Origin: an uncultured Verrucomicrobiales bacterium | Lineage (GTDB): Bacteria; Verrucomicrobiota; Verrucomicrobiia; Verrucomicrobiales; DEV007 | Assembly (NCBI GenBank): GCA_937922595.1 | Contig: CALAIY010000032.1 | Span: 1 to 38,717 of the forward strand | Direction of reading: 5' to 3' | DNA length: 38,717 bases | Part shown: one piece after another, positions 1 through 8,330 of the stretch | Layout: each line of letters begins with the position of its first letter | How positions within the stretch are numbered: position 1 is the stretch's first letter | Program-made: the position numbers and the translations under genes | The notes under the pieces: generated by a model | Databases searched by the model: none | What the model was told of the DNA's origin: nothing | What the model saw: the letters and a program-made list of their open reading frames with translations, nothing else

Positions 1-2676
1 ATTCGAAGTAACATCTGCACGGAAGGTGTAGCTTCCTGCGGCAAGGTTGCGCAGTAGTGGATCGTTTTGCCCCGCCGCATTCCACTCGTAAGGAGCTCCT
101 CCTTCCACACGCACTAAAGTGCCGTTACGGAAGAGGCTTACTGTGGCGGTGTTACTCGGCGCATCGACCTCAATTGTGATGTCCGAGCCTACTGCTAAGT
201 TTGCGTTATTCGCCGGGCTTGGGGAGATGAAGCTCACATCAGAGCTTCCTCCACCGCCGAAGAAGGAAGTCCCGTCAATTGGCCCACTATCGCCAGCGGG
301 AGGCAGTGAAAGAAAATCTTCTATTGTTGCTACATTGCTCTCTCCAGGGCGGATCAAGCCGACTGACCAGCGCCTATTTGGCTGCCCACTAGAATGGTCT
401 ATGCGGAACCAATATCTTTGACCAGCGACAAGATCAATATCGATACTAAAGCGCTCATCAACACCGGGAGTATTACGAGCAATCACCTCATTATCCTGCC
501 AAACCCCATCTTGGTTGAGATCCAGATAGATATTCGTTCCACCGTGATAGATACGATAACTCAATTGATGCGTACCCGTCCTATCAGCCGTAAGAATGGA
601 GTCCATCTGCTGCAATCTGAATCCACGCTCAGAACTAAATCCAAGCAGAACTGGAAGCTCAAACTCCCGGAGCACAGGCTGCAAGCTATAGTCTGCTAGA
701 TACGGAATTGGGCGAAGGGTATCTTTTGCCTTTGGATCATACTCCACATAACGCACACGATTAGGAGCAAGCTTCCCTATCTTTTGCCATGTATCACCAT
801 CGACAACGGTTCCACCATTACCGAATAATTTAGCTCTGAAAGTTCCTCCATTTCTGGCATCGATCACGCCATTGTATCGAGTTGAGGATGAAGTAACCAT
901 CGAGGTGGATCGACCATCTGTATGCGTTGAAGCGCTTCCCCTCTCATAACGAATCACACCTGGAATCTTGGTTCGATTTACCATCGTCACCTGAGTTTCA
1001 GCCAAATTAGTCGAAGCGAAAAAATCACGCGGTGGATGCCTCGGGTCTGTGTCACCACGATATTCGTTCTCATAAGGCAAAATTGCAACAGGCTGAACCG
1101 TAGTCATTGCCCGATCATCAATTGCTAACCAACGAGACCTGAAGCTATCGTAGCTTTGGCCAGTACTCGGATTCCAAAGCCTCTCGGAAAGAACTGCAGT
1201 TCTTGAACGAAGCCGATCAACAAATGCAGCTTCACTGATTTCCCAAAGCTGCATGGAACCTCCAACAACCTGGTTCTGCCGATTGATATAGCTGGCATCC
1301 CAAATGCTGTCGGTTTGATCAGGATCATTTGGCCCGCGATCCTCAAAGACTGGGCGACCTCTCTCCCAGTGACTAAAACTATCTTTATCCCACTCGTAAA
1401 TATCTTCTAGATTGAATTTCAGATTACCAAGAACACCAACAACGTAGGTAGGCTTCCACGAAGCATTAATGACTTGGTAACCTGACTCAAGAAGATCCCA
1501 TGGCGCATTGTAAGTAGATTCCCAAGCCATCACAAGAACCCGATCATCTCCTGTTGCTGGAATTTCCGTAGTCGGGGAACCGCCAAAGCCCTCCCAAATA
1601 ATAAGCCTGCGCTTTCCTCCTGGAGGAGAACCACGTAGATGCTCATTGATCGATGCTGCCAGAGGCTCAAGGGCGCTTCCCGCACCCGACTCGTCGCCGC
1701 CCATGTGGAAGTAGGGACTATTAGGAAAGACGCCAAGCACATCATCAATCATGGTGTTGATCTTGCTGAAATTCTGAGGCGCAGCGATCTCACGATCGTT
1801 ATTATCGAAAGGACTCAGATATCCCGATTGCTTCAACTTGGTCGAGTGACCCGGAAGCTCAATTTCCGGAATCAGTGTCACACCGCGCGCATCTGCATAG
1901 CCGACTACATCGATAAGCTCCTGCCGACCGTAAGAGAAGTTAGTGACTCCATTAGCCGCTAGACCATCGATAACGGGAGCAAACGGGAATGTGAAACGCT
2001 GATCCTCAGTGAGGTGAAGATGAACGTATCGAATTTTGTAGACCCTTGCAAGACGGATGACATCCTTGATGATATCAGATGTGATCGTAGAGCGACCAAG
2101 ATCCAACATTATGGAACGATAGCCGGACGCTGGAGCATCAGCGATGACGAGACCAGGAATCCGATAGGAGCCGGAATTGTCTTGAATGGCTTGTAACAAG
2201 GTTGAAGTGCCATAGGCCACTCCTTTCGTATATTCACTACGGATAACAACACCACCAGAGGAGGAATTAAAAGTGTAACTTTGATCTTCTTCAGCCTCAG
2301 TAACGGCAAAGCCTCCACTGATTGAATCGAATCCGAGATCGATATCTCTTGAGCCTGGCTGATTTCCGCCAGACTTCCGAATGACTTGTGGCTTAATGCC
2401 GGTGACCATTTCAAGCTCCTCAGCTAAGACCGCAGCCAATGGCAGTAGCGACTCCTCAATGTCCCGAGGAAGATTCCCTCGAGTTTCATAAAAAATACGA
2501 GACGATCCATCATATGTGAAATTCGTGCCCTGCGTATTCACTTGAGCAGGCCAAGGGACAAAATTAGGAATAGACTGCGCGATTACCGAACTCGCAGAAG
2601 CGACTAGCGAGAAAACTAGCAGGAAAAGCGAAATGTATTTGCTTAGAAAAATTTGAGAGCGGGATCTGATGTTCAT
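1..2676 (-). CDS. Secreted GH20 beta-N-acetylhexosaminidase (3' end off window)
   Basis: 892 codons are open from the ATG at 2676 to the left edge, so the C-terminus is missing. An N-terminal signal peptide (about residues 1-34, hydrophobic core SLFLLVFSLVASASSVIA) predicts export. Residues about 45-150 fit the GH20 N-terminal alpha/beta domain and about 155-480 the catalytic barrel. The catalytic Asp-Glu pair is in FHMGGDE (D328, E329), and LHLTEDQRFTF and LIPEIELPGH are typical GH20 barrel strands. After the barrel come a stretch reminiscent of PA14 folds (AGQRYWFRID) and an Ig-like segment near the edge (NTATVSLFRNG). The family removes terminal GlcNAc or GalNAc from chitin, peptidoglycan or host/algal glycans; the substrate cannot be read here. 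The family call is secure; the accessory-domain names are tentative. No Shine-Dalgarno precedes the start, and the gene looks more AT-rich than its neighbours. Confidence 0.9.
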   Translation of the reverse strand, partial: MNIRSRSQIFLSKYISLFLLVFSLVASASSVIAQSIPNFVPWPAQVNTQGTNFTYDGSSRIFYETRGNLPRDIEESLLPLAAVLAEELEMVTGIKPQVIRKSGGNQPGSRDIDLGFDSISGGFAVTEAEEDQSYTFNSSSGGVVIRSEYTKGVAYGTSTLLQAIQDNSGSYRIPGLVIADAPASGYRSIMLDLGRSTITSDIIKDVIRLARVYKIRYVHLHLTEDQRFTFPFAPVIDGLAANGVTNFSYGRQELIDVVGYADARGVTLIPEIELPGHSTKLKQSGYLSPFDNNDREIAAPQNFSKINTMIDDVLGVFPNSPYFHMGGDESGAGSALEPLAASINEHLRGSPPGGKRRLIIWEGFGGSPTTEIPATGDDRVLVMAWESTYNAPWDLLESGYQVINASWKPTYVVGVLGNLKFNLEDIYEWDKDSFSHWERGRPVFEDRGPNDPDQTDSIWDASYINRQNQVVGGSMQLWEISEAAFVDRLRSRTAVLSERLWNPSTGQSYDSFRSRWLAIDDRAMTTVQPVAILPYENEYRGDTDPRHPPRDFFASTNLAETQVTMVNRTKIPGVIRYERGSASTHTDGRSTSMVTSSSTRYNGVIDARNGGTFRAKLFGNGGTVVDGDTWQKIGKLAPNRVRYVEYDPKAKDTLRPIPYLADYSLQPVLREFELPVLLGFSSERGFRLQQMDSILTADRTGTHQLSYRIYHGGTNIYLDLNQDGVWQDNEVIARNTPGVDERFSIDIDLVAGQRYWFRIDHSSGQPNRRWSVGLIRPGESNVATIEDFLSLPPAGDSGPIDGTSFFGGGGSSDVSFISPSPANNANLAVGSDITIEVDAPSNTATVSLFRNGTLVRVEGGAPYEWNAAGQNDPLLRNLAAGSYTFRADVTSN

Positions 2677-3209
2677 CTGTAGCGCTTTTTTGTTTATTAG
2701 AGGGGTTTTGAAAGGGTAAATTTTGCAGGAATTGCGAAAAATATTGGCATGACACAGAGACCTCAATATCCCTAGATCCACGCAACGCTAACGACAACAT
2801 TTCGACTCATGCTGAGCCTTTGGGGTCTGATTAAGTAACAGTGTATATCGAACATCGTGCCGATAGCTAGTCTTTTATCTAAAATTTGAACAATTGCAGC
2901 ACAAGAGAGACTCAATATCGAGAATAATAACAACTATCTTAAAATAAACAGGTTATACTTACTAAAAGCGCCCAAAGACATTCACATAACCAGCACAATG
3001 AATGATGCCGCCACCATTCACTTCGATATTCAGGCTCCCCCACAGCGATGTTATTACAGGGAGCACAGACTCGCCCCTCTCCTCGGCGCGCCTCATCCGG
3101 GAAAAGCACCCAGCGTCTGCGGCCTTTCAGCCCCCTCAATTCACAAAAAACGGGCGCTGCCACGAAGCATCCAAAGAATTAGATGCCTCAATTTAGCTGT
3201 GAAATTAGG
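2677..3209. other. Intergenic region, no recognised gene
   Basis: About 530 bases separate the GH20 gene from the CoA-ligase gene, both on the minus strand. 2820-2990 is clearly AT-rich and probably holds the GH20 promoter, but I cannot fix a -35/-10 pair. 2990-3170 is more GC-rich and carries a 74-codon minus-strand open frame (2939-3163) that matches no family I know and ends in hydrophobic residues. It reads more like a dispersed noncoding repeat than a gene. No convincing terminator hairpin was seen. Confidence 0.5.
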
Positions 3210-4475
3210 TTATTCTGTGACGATCCACCGATCAGACTTGAATTCGAAGCTTGGGAGCGTCCCCAAAGGAACAGCAATCACAGGAATTCGAAGGCCAAAT
3301 GCAGAGCGAAGTTCCCGGGCAATTTGTTCCGCATCCCCTTTAGGATCGAGCTCTACCACGACTTCCAATTCGGCCATCTCATTCTTTGAGGCCTGCCTTA
3401 CCTGGTACTCTCCGGCTTCGGCAAATGCTCTTATGATACTTTCAATTGCCGCGGGATAAATGTTCACGCCTCGCACGATGACCATATCATCAATCCGTCC
3501 GAGAATTCCTCCTTTGAGGCTAAGTGTGATCCCAAATTCAGGGTGCTCAAAATATTCTTTTTTTACAAGGTCCCCGGTGCGATAGCGTAAAAGAGGGCAT
3601 CCATCACGCTCGAGGGTGGTGAGGAGCAATTCCCCGGTCTCCCCTATCTCGACTTCTTTCCCAGAATCGAGATCCAAAATTTCCGCAAAGTAATGCGTTT
3701 CGATGACAGCAAGGGCGTCTCTTTCAGGAAAACTCACCGGCCCAACCTCAGTCATCCCGTGGTGATCAAAGACTTCTGCACCGCGCCATAATTCAGAGAT
3801 CCGCGCACGTGTGGCAGGAATACTCCCACCGGGCTCGCCGGCGACAATGATACGCTGAACATTTAAATCTGGGTAGTTATCTGCGGTGAGCTCGGATCCG
3901 AGACGGAGAGCGTAGGTGGGAGTGCAGCAAAGGACCGTCGCCGCATTCGTTTCCATGCACGCAAGCCTTGCGGCACCCGACATTCCACCTCCCGGATAGG
4001 TGAGACAGCCCATTCTAGCTGCCGCTTCGTAAGCCGTCCAAAAACCGAGGAACGGGCCGAATGAAAATGCGAAAAAAACGCGATCATAACTAGGGGTCAC
4101 CCCCGCTGCGCGGAAAACGGTTTCCCAGCAATCGAGCATTGATGCCCAGCTTTCATTGGTATCGAGCCATGGAAGCGGCTCACCACGGCTCCCACTTGTC
4201 TGGCAAAAGCGAGTGTAAGTCTCGGGGAGATAGGTGAGGTTCGAGCCGTAGGGAGGCTGCGATTCGCGGTCGGTGACTAGCTCCGCCTTTGATGTTGTAG
4301 GGACTTTTTCAACGAATTCAGCCAGCGATCTGGGAGGGGCAATCACCGAAGCTTCGGATAACTTCGTTTGGTAAAACGCATTCGAATCGAGGGCAGCCCT
4401 CACGATTCGGCGAATCTTGCCCAACTGCACTTCTCGAAGAACTGCACGGGGATCATCTGGTGCGGTGGTATTCAC
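3210..4475 (-). CDS. Phenylacetate-CoA ligase-like AMP-forming enzyme
   Basis: 421 residues, GTG start, 3 bases after the stop of the upstream membrane-protein gene. The ATP-binding loop of the adenylate-forming superfamily is at about residues 92-99 (QTSGSRGE), followed by FDHHGMTEVGP (substrate/AMP region), YRTGDLV (hinge region) and a C-terminal lid with GRIDDMVIVRGVNIYP. This pattern and the length match the PaaK branch of acyl-CoA ligases, which couple an aromatic or other carboxylate to CoA via an acyl-adenylate. The actual acid is unknown: none of the paa ring-hydroxylation genes are here. Its operon partner, a hotdog thioesterase at 5004-5438, would hydrolyse acyl-CoA, so the pair could act in opposite directions on one thioester pool. 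Confidence 0.85.
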   Translation of the reverse strand: MNTTAPDDPRAVLREVQLGKIRRIVRAALDSNAFYQTKLSEASVIAPPRSLAEFVEKVPTTSKAELVTDRESQPPYGSNLTYLPETYTRFCQTSGSRGEPLPWLDTNESWASMLDCWETVFRAAGVTPSYDRVFFAFSFGPFLGFWTAYEAAARMGCLTYPGGGMSGAARLACMETNAATVLCCTPTYALRLGSELTADNYPDLNVQRIIVAGEPGGSIPATRARISELWRGAEVFDHHGMTEVGPVSFPERDALAVIETHYFAEILDLDSGKEVEIGETGELLLTTLERDGCPLLRYRTGDLVKKEYFEHPEFGITLSLKGGILGRIDDMVIVRGVNIYPAAIESIIRAFAEAGEYQVRQASKNEMAELEVVVELDPKGDAEQIARELRSAFGLRIPVIAVPLGTLPSFEFKSDRWIVTE

Positions 4476-4478
4476 TGG

Positions 4479-4991
4479 CTAAGGCTGGACTTTGGCGGTA
4501 ATCGCCGGCTTGGCAGAAGCCGACGGGGCTGGCTTAAAAATGGTAACAAGTGTCCCGCCCGTGATCGCCATCAGCATGCCTACATAGAATTGCCAAGGAA
4601 TTCCAGAGAAGCCGCCCTGCGGGGGGTTCATTGCTATAAAGACGATCGCGTTCACTACCGGAGCTCCAGCGAAAATGATCGACATCACTACGGCTGGCGA
4701 CCCTTTAGCTCCGAAAGCCAATAGAATAAATAGAGCACCAACGGCACCAAGAATACCGGCGATCAAGCTCATCTTGAAGCCCGCACCGGTCATGCTCAAT
4801 GATGCCCCATTTGCGAGTAAAATCACAAGTGATCCCATAATCGCGATGATGTAGTAAGCGATGCCTACAACGAGAAATGCTTTGAAGCGGCCGTGAGTCG
4901 GGTCGGACATGCTAATCGAGCCCTTGTGGAGAAAAATTCCATAAAGGCCGAAGCAGACGACGGTGACGAGAGCAAAGAGGAGCCATTTCAT
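4479..4991 (-). CDS. Half-size EamA/DMT-like membrane protein
   Basis: 170 residues with five predicted membrane helices: about 1-17, 40-60, 73-95, 100-118 and 133-152, ending in an Ala/Lys/Pro-rich tail. The glycine- and alanine-rich helices and the length (about half of a ten-helix DMT transporter) suggest a single EamA-type repeat that would work as a dimer. Substrate unknown. It lies 12 bases after the thioesterase gene and 3 bases before the CoA ligase gene, so it is almost certainly cotranscribed and may move an acid, an amine or another metabolite connected with the ligase. The DMT assignment is by topology and general look, with no diagnostic motif. Confidence 0.6.
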   Translation of the reverse strand: MKWLLFALVTVVCFGLYGIFLHKGSISMSDPTHGRFKAFLVVGIAYYIIAIMGSLVILLANGASLSMTGAGFKMSLIAGILGAVGALFILLAFGAKGSPAVVMSIIFAGAPVVNAIVFIAMNPPQGGFSGIPWQFYVGMLMAITGGTLVTIFKPAPSASAKPAITAKVQP

Positions 4992-5003
4992 ATCTAAGAG
5001 GAT

Positions 5004-5438
5004 CTAAGACTCGAAAGGTGCTTCCGCGAGCTGTGATTTGAGTTTTTCAGGAATCATGATGCTGGTGAGCCTTCCCGTGGAAGGATCCACTGAAGAGCAT
5101 ACGGCAGTGACGCTTCCTTCTGCGCAGAGCGTTTCTCCCGGCCCCCAAACTTTATGGTGGTAGGTGATCGATTTGCGCCCCAAGCGACCGATCAATACTT
5201 CGATTAGCATCTCATCTTCGAACCTCAGCGGTGCGCGGTATTTACACTGCACCTCGACCCGCGGCCAGCCAGTGCGTGCCCCTGTCTCCCCTTGCGGGTG
5301 GACGGATTCGCCAAGCGAACGGAAAAGCGCGTGTTCGGCCTCCTCCATATATCGGAAGAAATTCGCAAAATGTGCAATCCCCGCCATATCCGTCTCGGAA
5401 AATGCGACGCGCCTACGGTATTCGAAGCGAGAGATCAC
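5004..5438 (-). CDS. Acyl-CoA thioesterase, 4HBT/YbgC hotdog family
   Basis: 144 residues, the usual size for a single hotdog domain. The N-terminal segment FSETDMAGIAHFANFFRYME carries the family's catalytic Asp (D17) and the His-x-x-Asn region that starts the central helix; the rest is beta-rich (RKSITYHHKVWGPGETLCAE). The family hydrolyses acyl-CoA esters in the cytoplasm; chain type is not predictable. The GTG start overlaps the TGA of the upstream lipoprotein gene (GTGA, 5435-5438), implying translational coupling. It sits two genes upstream of a PaaK-like ligase in the same operon. Confidence 0.88.
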   Translation of the reverse strand: MISRFEYRRRVAFSETDMAGIAHFANFFRYMEEAEHALFRSLGESVHPQGETGARTGWPRVEVQCKYRAPLRFEDEMLIEVLIGRLGRKSITYHHKVWGPGETLCAEGSVTAVCSSVDPSTGRLTSIMIPEKLKSQLAEAPFES

Positions 5439-6103
5439 TCGGCAGCAGGCGGTCGCCCGGGTGTATCTTTAATTCCAAGCGAAGCGCAAAATGCGTCGAA
5501 TTCGCTTTCGTTTGCCGTGATCAGATCGGCGGGACCAGTCATCTTCACGAAGAGGGTGAACTGATCGGTCGCTTTGATCGCGCCAAGCATTCTATATCCA
5601 TCTTTCGCCCCGGCCTGCGGTCCCATTCCGGCAAAACTGCCCGAAATATCGATCCGAGTGGCTCCTGCCCCAAAAAACTCCATTTTGGGAAGCGCCGAAA
5701 TTTCCTCTGAGGAAAGCTCAGGCTGCCCCATCTGTTTGCGCCAGCGATTCACATTGGCCGCCATACCACCCGCGCCTCCTGGAATGGCGACCAGATAACA
5801 CTCGCCTTGCCCGGACGCTCCAAGCTTGAAATTTACCGCACGCATGCTGCTCCCCGCTACTTCCACCCATCCTCCTGGAGTGACCCAACGAAATGGATTA
5901 TCAGCACCTTCGGAAACAGCCGGTGCCGTTTTACTGGGAGCAACAAGGCCAAAACGCTCTGCCGCAGAATTCACCGCGACGAGCCCCGCATCCTCATCAG
6001 TGTAAGGGCGGCTCTGAGTGATTTCGTGGGTCGCAGCTTCTTGCTTCCCGCAAGAAACTAGGGTGAATGCCGTTCCGGCGATAAAAAGGGTAGGAAGTTT
6101 CAC
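5435..6103 (-). CDS. Putative lipoprotein of unknown function
   Basis: 222 residues, GTG start. Residues 1-19 form a lipoprotein signal ending in the lipobox LVSC, so Cys19 would be lipidated. The mature part has no domain I recognise. It has the soluble, mixed alpha/beta look of a periplasmic protein (RWVTPGGWVEV, FTLFVKMTGP), with a Pro-rich C-terminus. It overlaps the gene before it by 4 bases (6100-6103) and the gene after it by 4, so it belongs tightly to this operon, next to a PSC1 cytochrome. An accessory or redox-partner role would be a guess. Confidence 0.75.
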   Translation of the reverse strand: MKLPTLFIAGTAFTLVSCGKQEAATHEITQSRPYTDEDAGLVAVNSAAERFGLVAPSKTAPAVSEGADNPFRWVTPGGWVEVAGSSMRAVNFKLGASGQGECYLVAIPGGAGGMAANVNRWRKQMGQPELSSEEISALPKMEFFGAGATRIDISGSFAGMGPQAGAKDGYRMLGAIKATDQFTLFVKMTGPADLITANESEFDAFCASLGIKDTPGRPPAAE

Positions 6104-7155
6104 GAAGATTTTTCAGTTTCCGGCTGTTTGTCGGTGCTCGCTGGAGCTGGTGATGCGCCCGGCACTTCATTATCCCAGCCAAGATTAATGGAAAGACCAG
6201 GCACTTCCTCGGCAAGCTTTTCTGCTGCCTCGCGGGTGACCCCAGTTTCCCAGACGAATAATTTTTTGAGACCTTTGAGCTTTGAGAGCGATGCGATGCC
6301 ATCGTTCGTCACTCCGGTTCCATAGAGATTGAGGTATTCAAGATCGCCAAGATTCACTAAGTGCTTGAGCCCTTCATCTCCTACTTTCGTATTTTCGAGA
6401 CGAAGCCTCTTGAGCGAGACCATCTTGCCTAACGTAGCAAGACCGGCATCAGTCACCTGAGTTCGTGCAAGATTCAAATCCACGAGTGATTCGCCGAGCG
6501 GTACAAGCTTCTCAATTTCTGAATCGCCGAATGTATCTCTCAGGTTCACGGCGCTGAAATGCACTTTGTCCGACCCACTTGCAATGGCCAACACTGGAGC
6601 ACCCAAAGTCTCAGAAACTGCCTGCGCCACAGCTGCTGCTTTTTCGGCATTCGCAGCAAGTGCTGCCCTGTCCACAGCAGGCTTAGCTGACACATCCCCT
6701 GCGATCACTCCAGCCGAAACTGCCGCGACGACCGATTGGATTTTTGCTACAAGCGCAGCATCGGGAGCAAGCTCCCCTACTTTCTTTTCCTCTTCGGCAC
6801 CGCTCACGACCCACCATTGGATAACCTCGATTTCCTCTGCGGAGAGTTGAGGCTTTTTGGCAGGCGGCATGTGGTCATCTTCATCATCGGTGATGATTCG
6901 GTAGATCAGCTCGCTATCTTCATCGCCGGGACTGATCGATTCACCGGAGGTGCCGCCCTTCATGAGAGCCTCGAAAGAATCCATTCGGAGTTTTCCTTTC
7001 ACTTTGTCTTCGCCGTGGCATGAGACACACTTCGATTCAAAGATCGGTGCGATCACCTCGTGATAGACTCCTAGAGCCTCCGTCTTTGGAGCATCTTCGG
7101 CGAAGGCGGCGAGCGGCGTAATGAAGGCCGTAAATACTAGTGCTGGAATGCGCAT
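6100..7155 (-). CDS. Periplasmic PSC1-type cytochrome c with leucine-rich repeats
   Basis: 351 residues. A signal peptide (about 1-19) is followed by a planctomycete-type cytochrome c domain (PSC1, about 28-120) with one heme site CVSCH and the C-terminal DDHMPPAKKPQLS, whose Met is the probable axial ligand. Residues about 125-190 are Ala-rich and likely a helical linker. About 195-335 holds leucine-rich repeats of roughly 24 residues (LVDLNLARTQVTDAGLATLG, then LKRLRLENTKVGDEGLKHL). The end is Pro/Glu-rich. Such proteins are common in Planctomycetes and Verrucomicrobia, but their electron partners are mostly unknown. The cytochrome domain is closely similar to that of the next protein upstream (7183-8241), so the two look like paralogues. 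Confidence 0.88.
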   Translation of the reverse strand: MRIPALVFTAFITPLAAFAEDAPKTEALGVYHEVIAPIFESKCVSCHGEDKVKGKLRMDSFEALMKGGTSGESISPGDEDSELIYRIITDDEDDHMPPAKKPQLSAEEIEVIQWWVVSGAEEEKKVGELAPDAALVAKIQSVVAAVSAGVIAGDVSAKPAVDRAALAANAEKAAAVAQAVSETLGAPVLAIASGSDKVHFSAVNLRDTFGDSEIEKLVPLGESLVDLNLARTQVTDAGLATLGKMVSLKRLRLENTKVGDEGLKHLVNLGDLEYLNLYGTGVTNDGIASLSKLKGLKKLFVWETGVTREAAEKLAEEVPGLSINLGWDNEVPGASPAPASTDKQPETEKSS

Positions 7156-7182
7156 GAATAGAAATTGGGGCGATTTAAAAGA

Positions 7183-8241
7183 CTACGACTCCTCAGCGAC
7201 CTTTTTTTCGGAAGCTTTCCGAGCCGGGGAAATTAGGAGTTTTTCGAGGTGGGGTATCATCTCGCTATCGGGATTTAGATCAGCGACCGTCACATGTTCT
7301 TTCGCCCCGTTCTGGATCCACCATTTCACAATCTGGATCTCGGAAGGCGTCATGGGATCCTTCCCTTCCGGCGGCATGATTTCATCCTCATCATCGGTGA
7401 CCATTCGGTAAAACAGCTCACTCTCATCTGGATTGCCGGGAATGATCGATTCCCTGCCCGATTCGCCGCCTGCTAGCAGTAAAGCAAAGGTATCCATTCG
7501 AAGCTCCCCTTTGATTTTACTCTCATTGTGGCACAACCAGCATTTCGCCTCCATCACCGGGACAATGAGATCGTGATAGACTTCCATCTCGCCCAATTTC
7601 TTTGGCTGATTTGGCGAAACCACCGGATCCTCAATGCCCTGCAATTTTTTTAGTAATGGAGGGGTGTGTTTTGTGAGGAAACCCTCTCCGTGGGTGAGTG
7701 AACCTCCGTGATGTGCAGAAAAAGCGAGGAGGCCTCCCGAAAGGAAAAGAAGGGCACGATAGGCAAGCCCGATCATTTTGGCTCTATCTCGATCAAAAAT
7801 TATCTTGGCCACCAATGTCAGTAGCGTCACTCCGACGAGAGTAATGCCGCCCCGCATATGATTATTGAGAAGTTCCTCACTATACCCACCAGTCTTGGAG
7901 AGCAAAAAGCCGCAGATCGTAGCTCCGACTCCACCAAAGAACGTGAGCCAAAGGACCGGCGTGATCGCAGCCCCTGCAGCCCGAAGCGGCTTCATAAACC
8001 ATCCCGCAACCTCAAGGAAGAGTGCAACCGTGAGGAACCCAATGGGCAAGTGGAGGATGAGAAAGTGAAATCTACCTAGAAATGCTACCCACTCGCTCGC
8101 TTCCGCCGCCTCGGAGCGTAGCACCACCCAGAGCAGGACCATCACTGCCAGATAGGACCCGCCCGCGACAATCGCGAGCGTCACCGAAGTGCGGACGCTT
8201 TTGCGCGAGGTCTGTTTTTGAGAGGAGGTGGATGAGGGCAT
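7183..8241 (-). CDS. DUF2231 membrane protein with PSC1 cytochrome c domain
   Basis: 352 residues. The N-terminal half is membrane-embedded: helices at about 20-40, 50-72, 85-110, 118-138 and 150-172, with RFHFLILHLPIGFLTVAL typical of DUF2231. A soluble cytochrome c domain follows (about 220-320) with one heme site CWLCH and the ligand region EIMPPEGKDPMTPSE. It is probably anchored in the inner membrane with the heme outside. 27 bases separate it from the PSC1-LRR gene downstream. DUF2231, PSC1 and LRR modules often occur in one polypeptide in this phylum, so the two genes may supply those parts separately. It may be the first gene of the 3210-8241 operon. Confidence 0.88.
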   Translation of the reverse strand: MPSSTSSQKQTSRKSVRTSVTLAIVAGGSYLAVMVLLWVVLRSEAAEASEWVAFLGRFHFLILHLPIGFLTVALFLEVAGWFMKPLRAAGAAITPVLWLTFFGGVGATICGFLLSKTGGYSEELLNNHMRGGITLVGVTLLTLVAKIIFDRDRAKMIGLAYRALLFLSGGLLAFSAHHGGSLTHGEGFLTKHTPPLLKKLQGIEDPVVSPNQPKKLGEMEVYHDLIVPVMEAKCWLCHNESKIKGELRMDTFALLLAGGESGRESIIPGNPDESELFYRMVTDDEDEIMPPEGKDPMTPSEIQIVKWWIQNGAKEHVTVADLNPDSEMIPHLEKLLISPARKASEKKVAEES

Positions 8242-8330
8242 GATCGAAGAGCTACAGTCCTTTACGTTCCCGAATCGGACTGAGTTACAACCGAATAGCC
8301 GCCCCTTCCACCCCCCAATCCGCCCCCTGC

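Noticed and set aside
2998..3459. 153-codon plus-strand open frame
   Set aside because: It runs into the antisense of the CoA ligase gene, has no family look and is Ser/Pro/Arg-rich as expected of a shadow frame.
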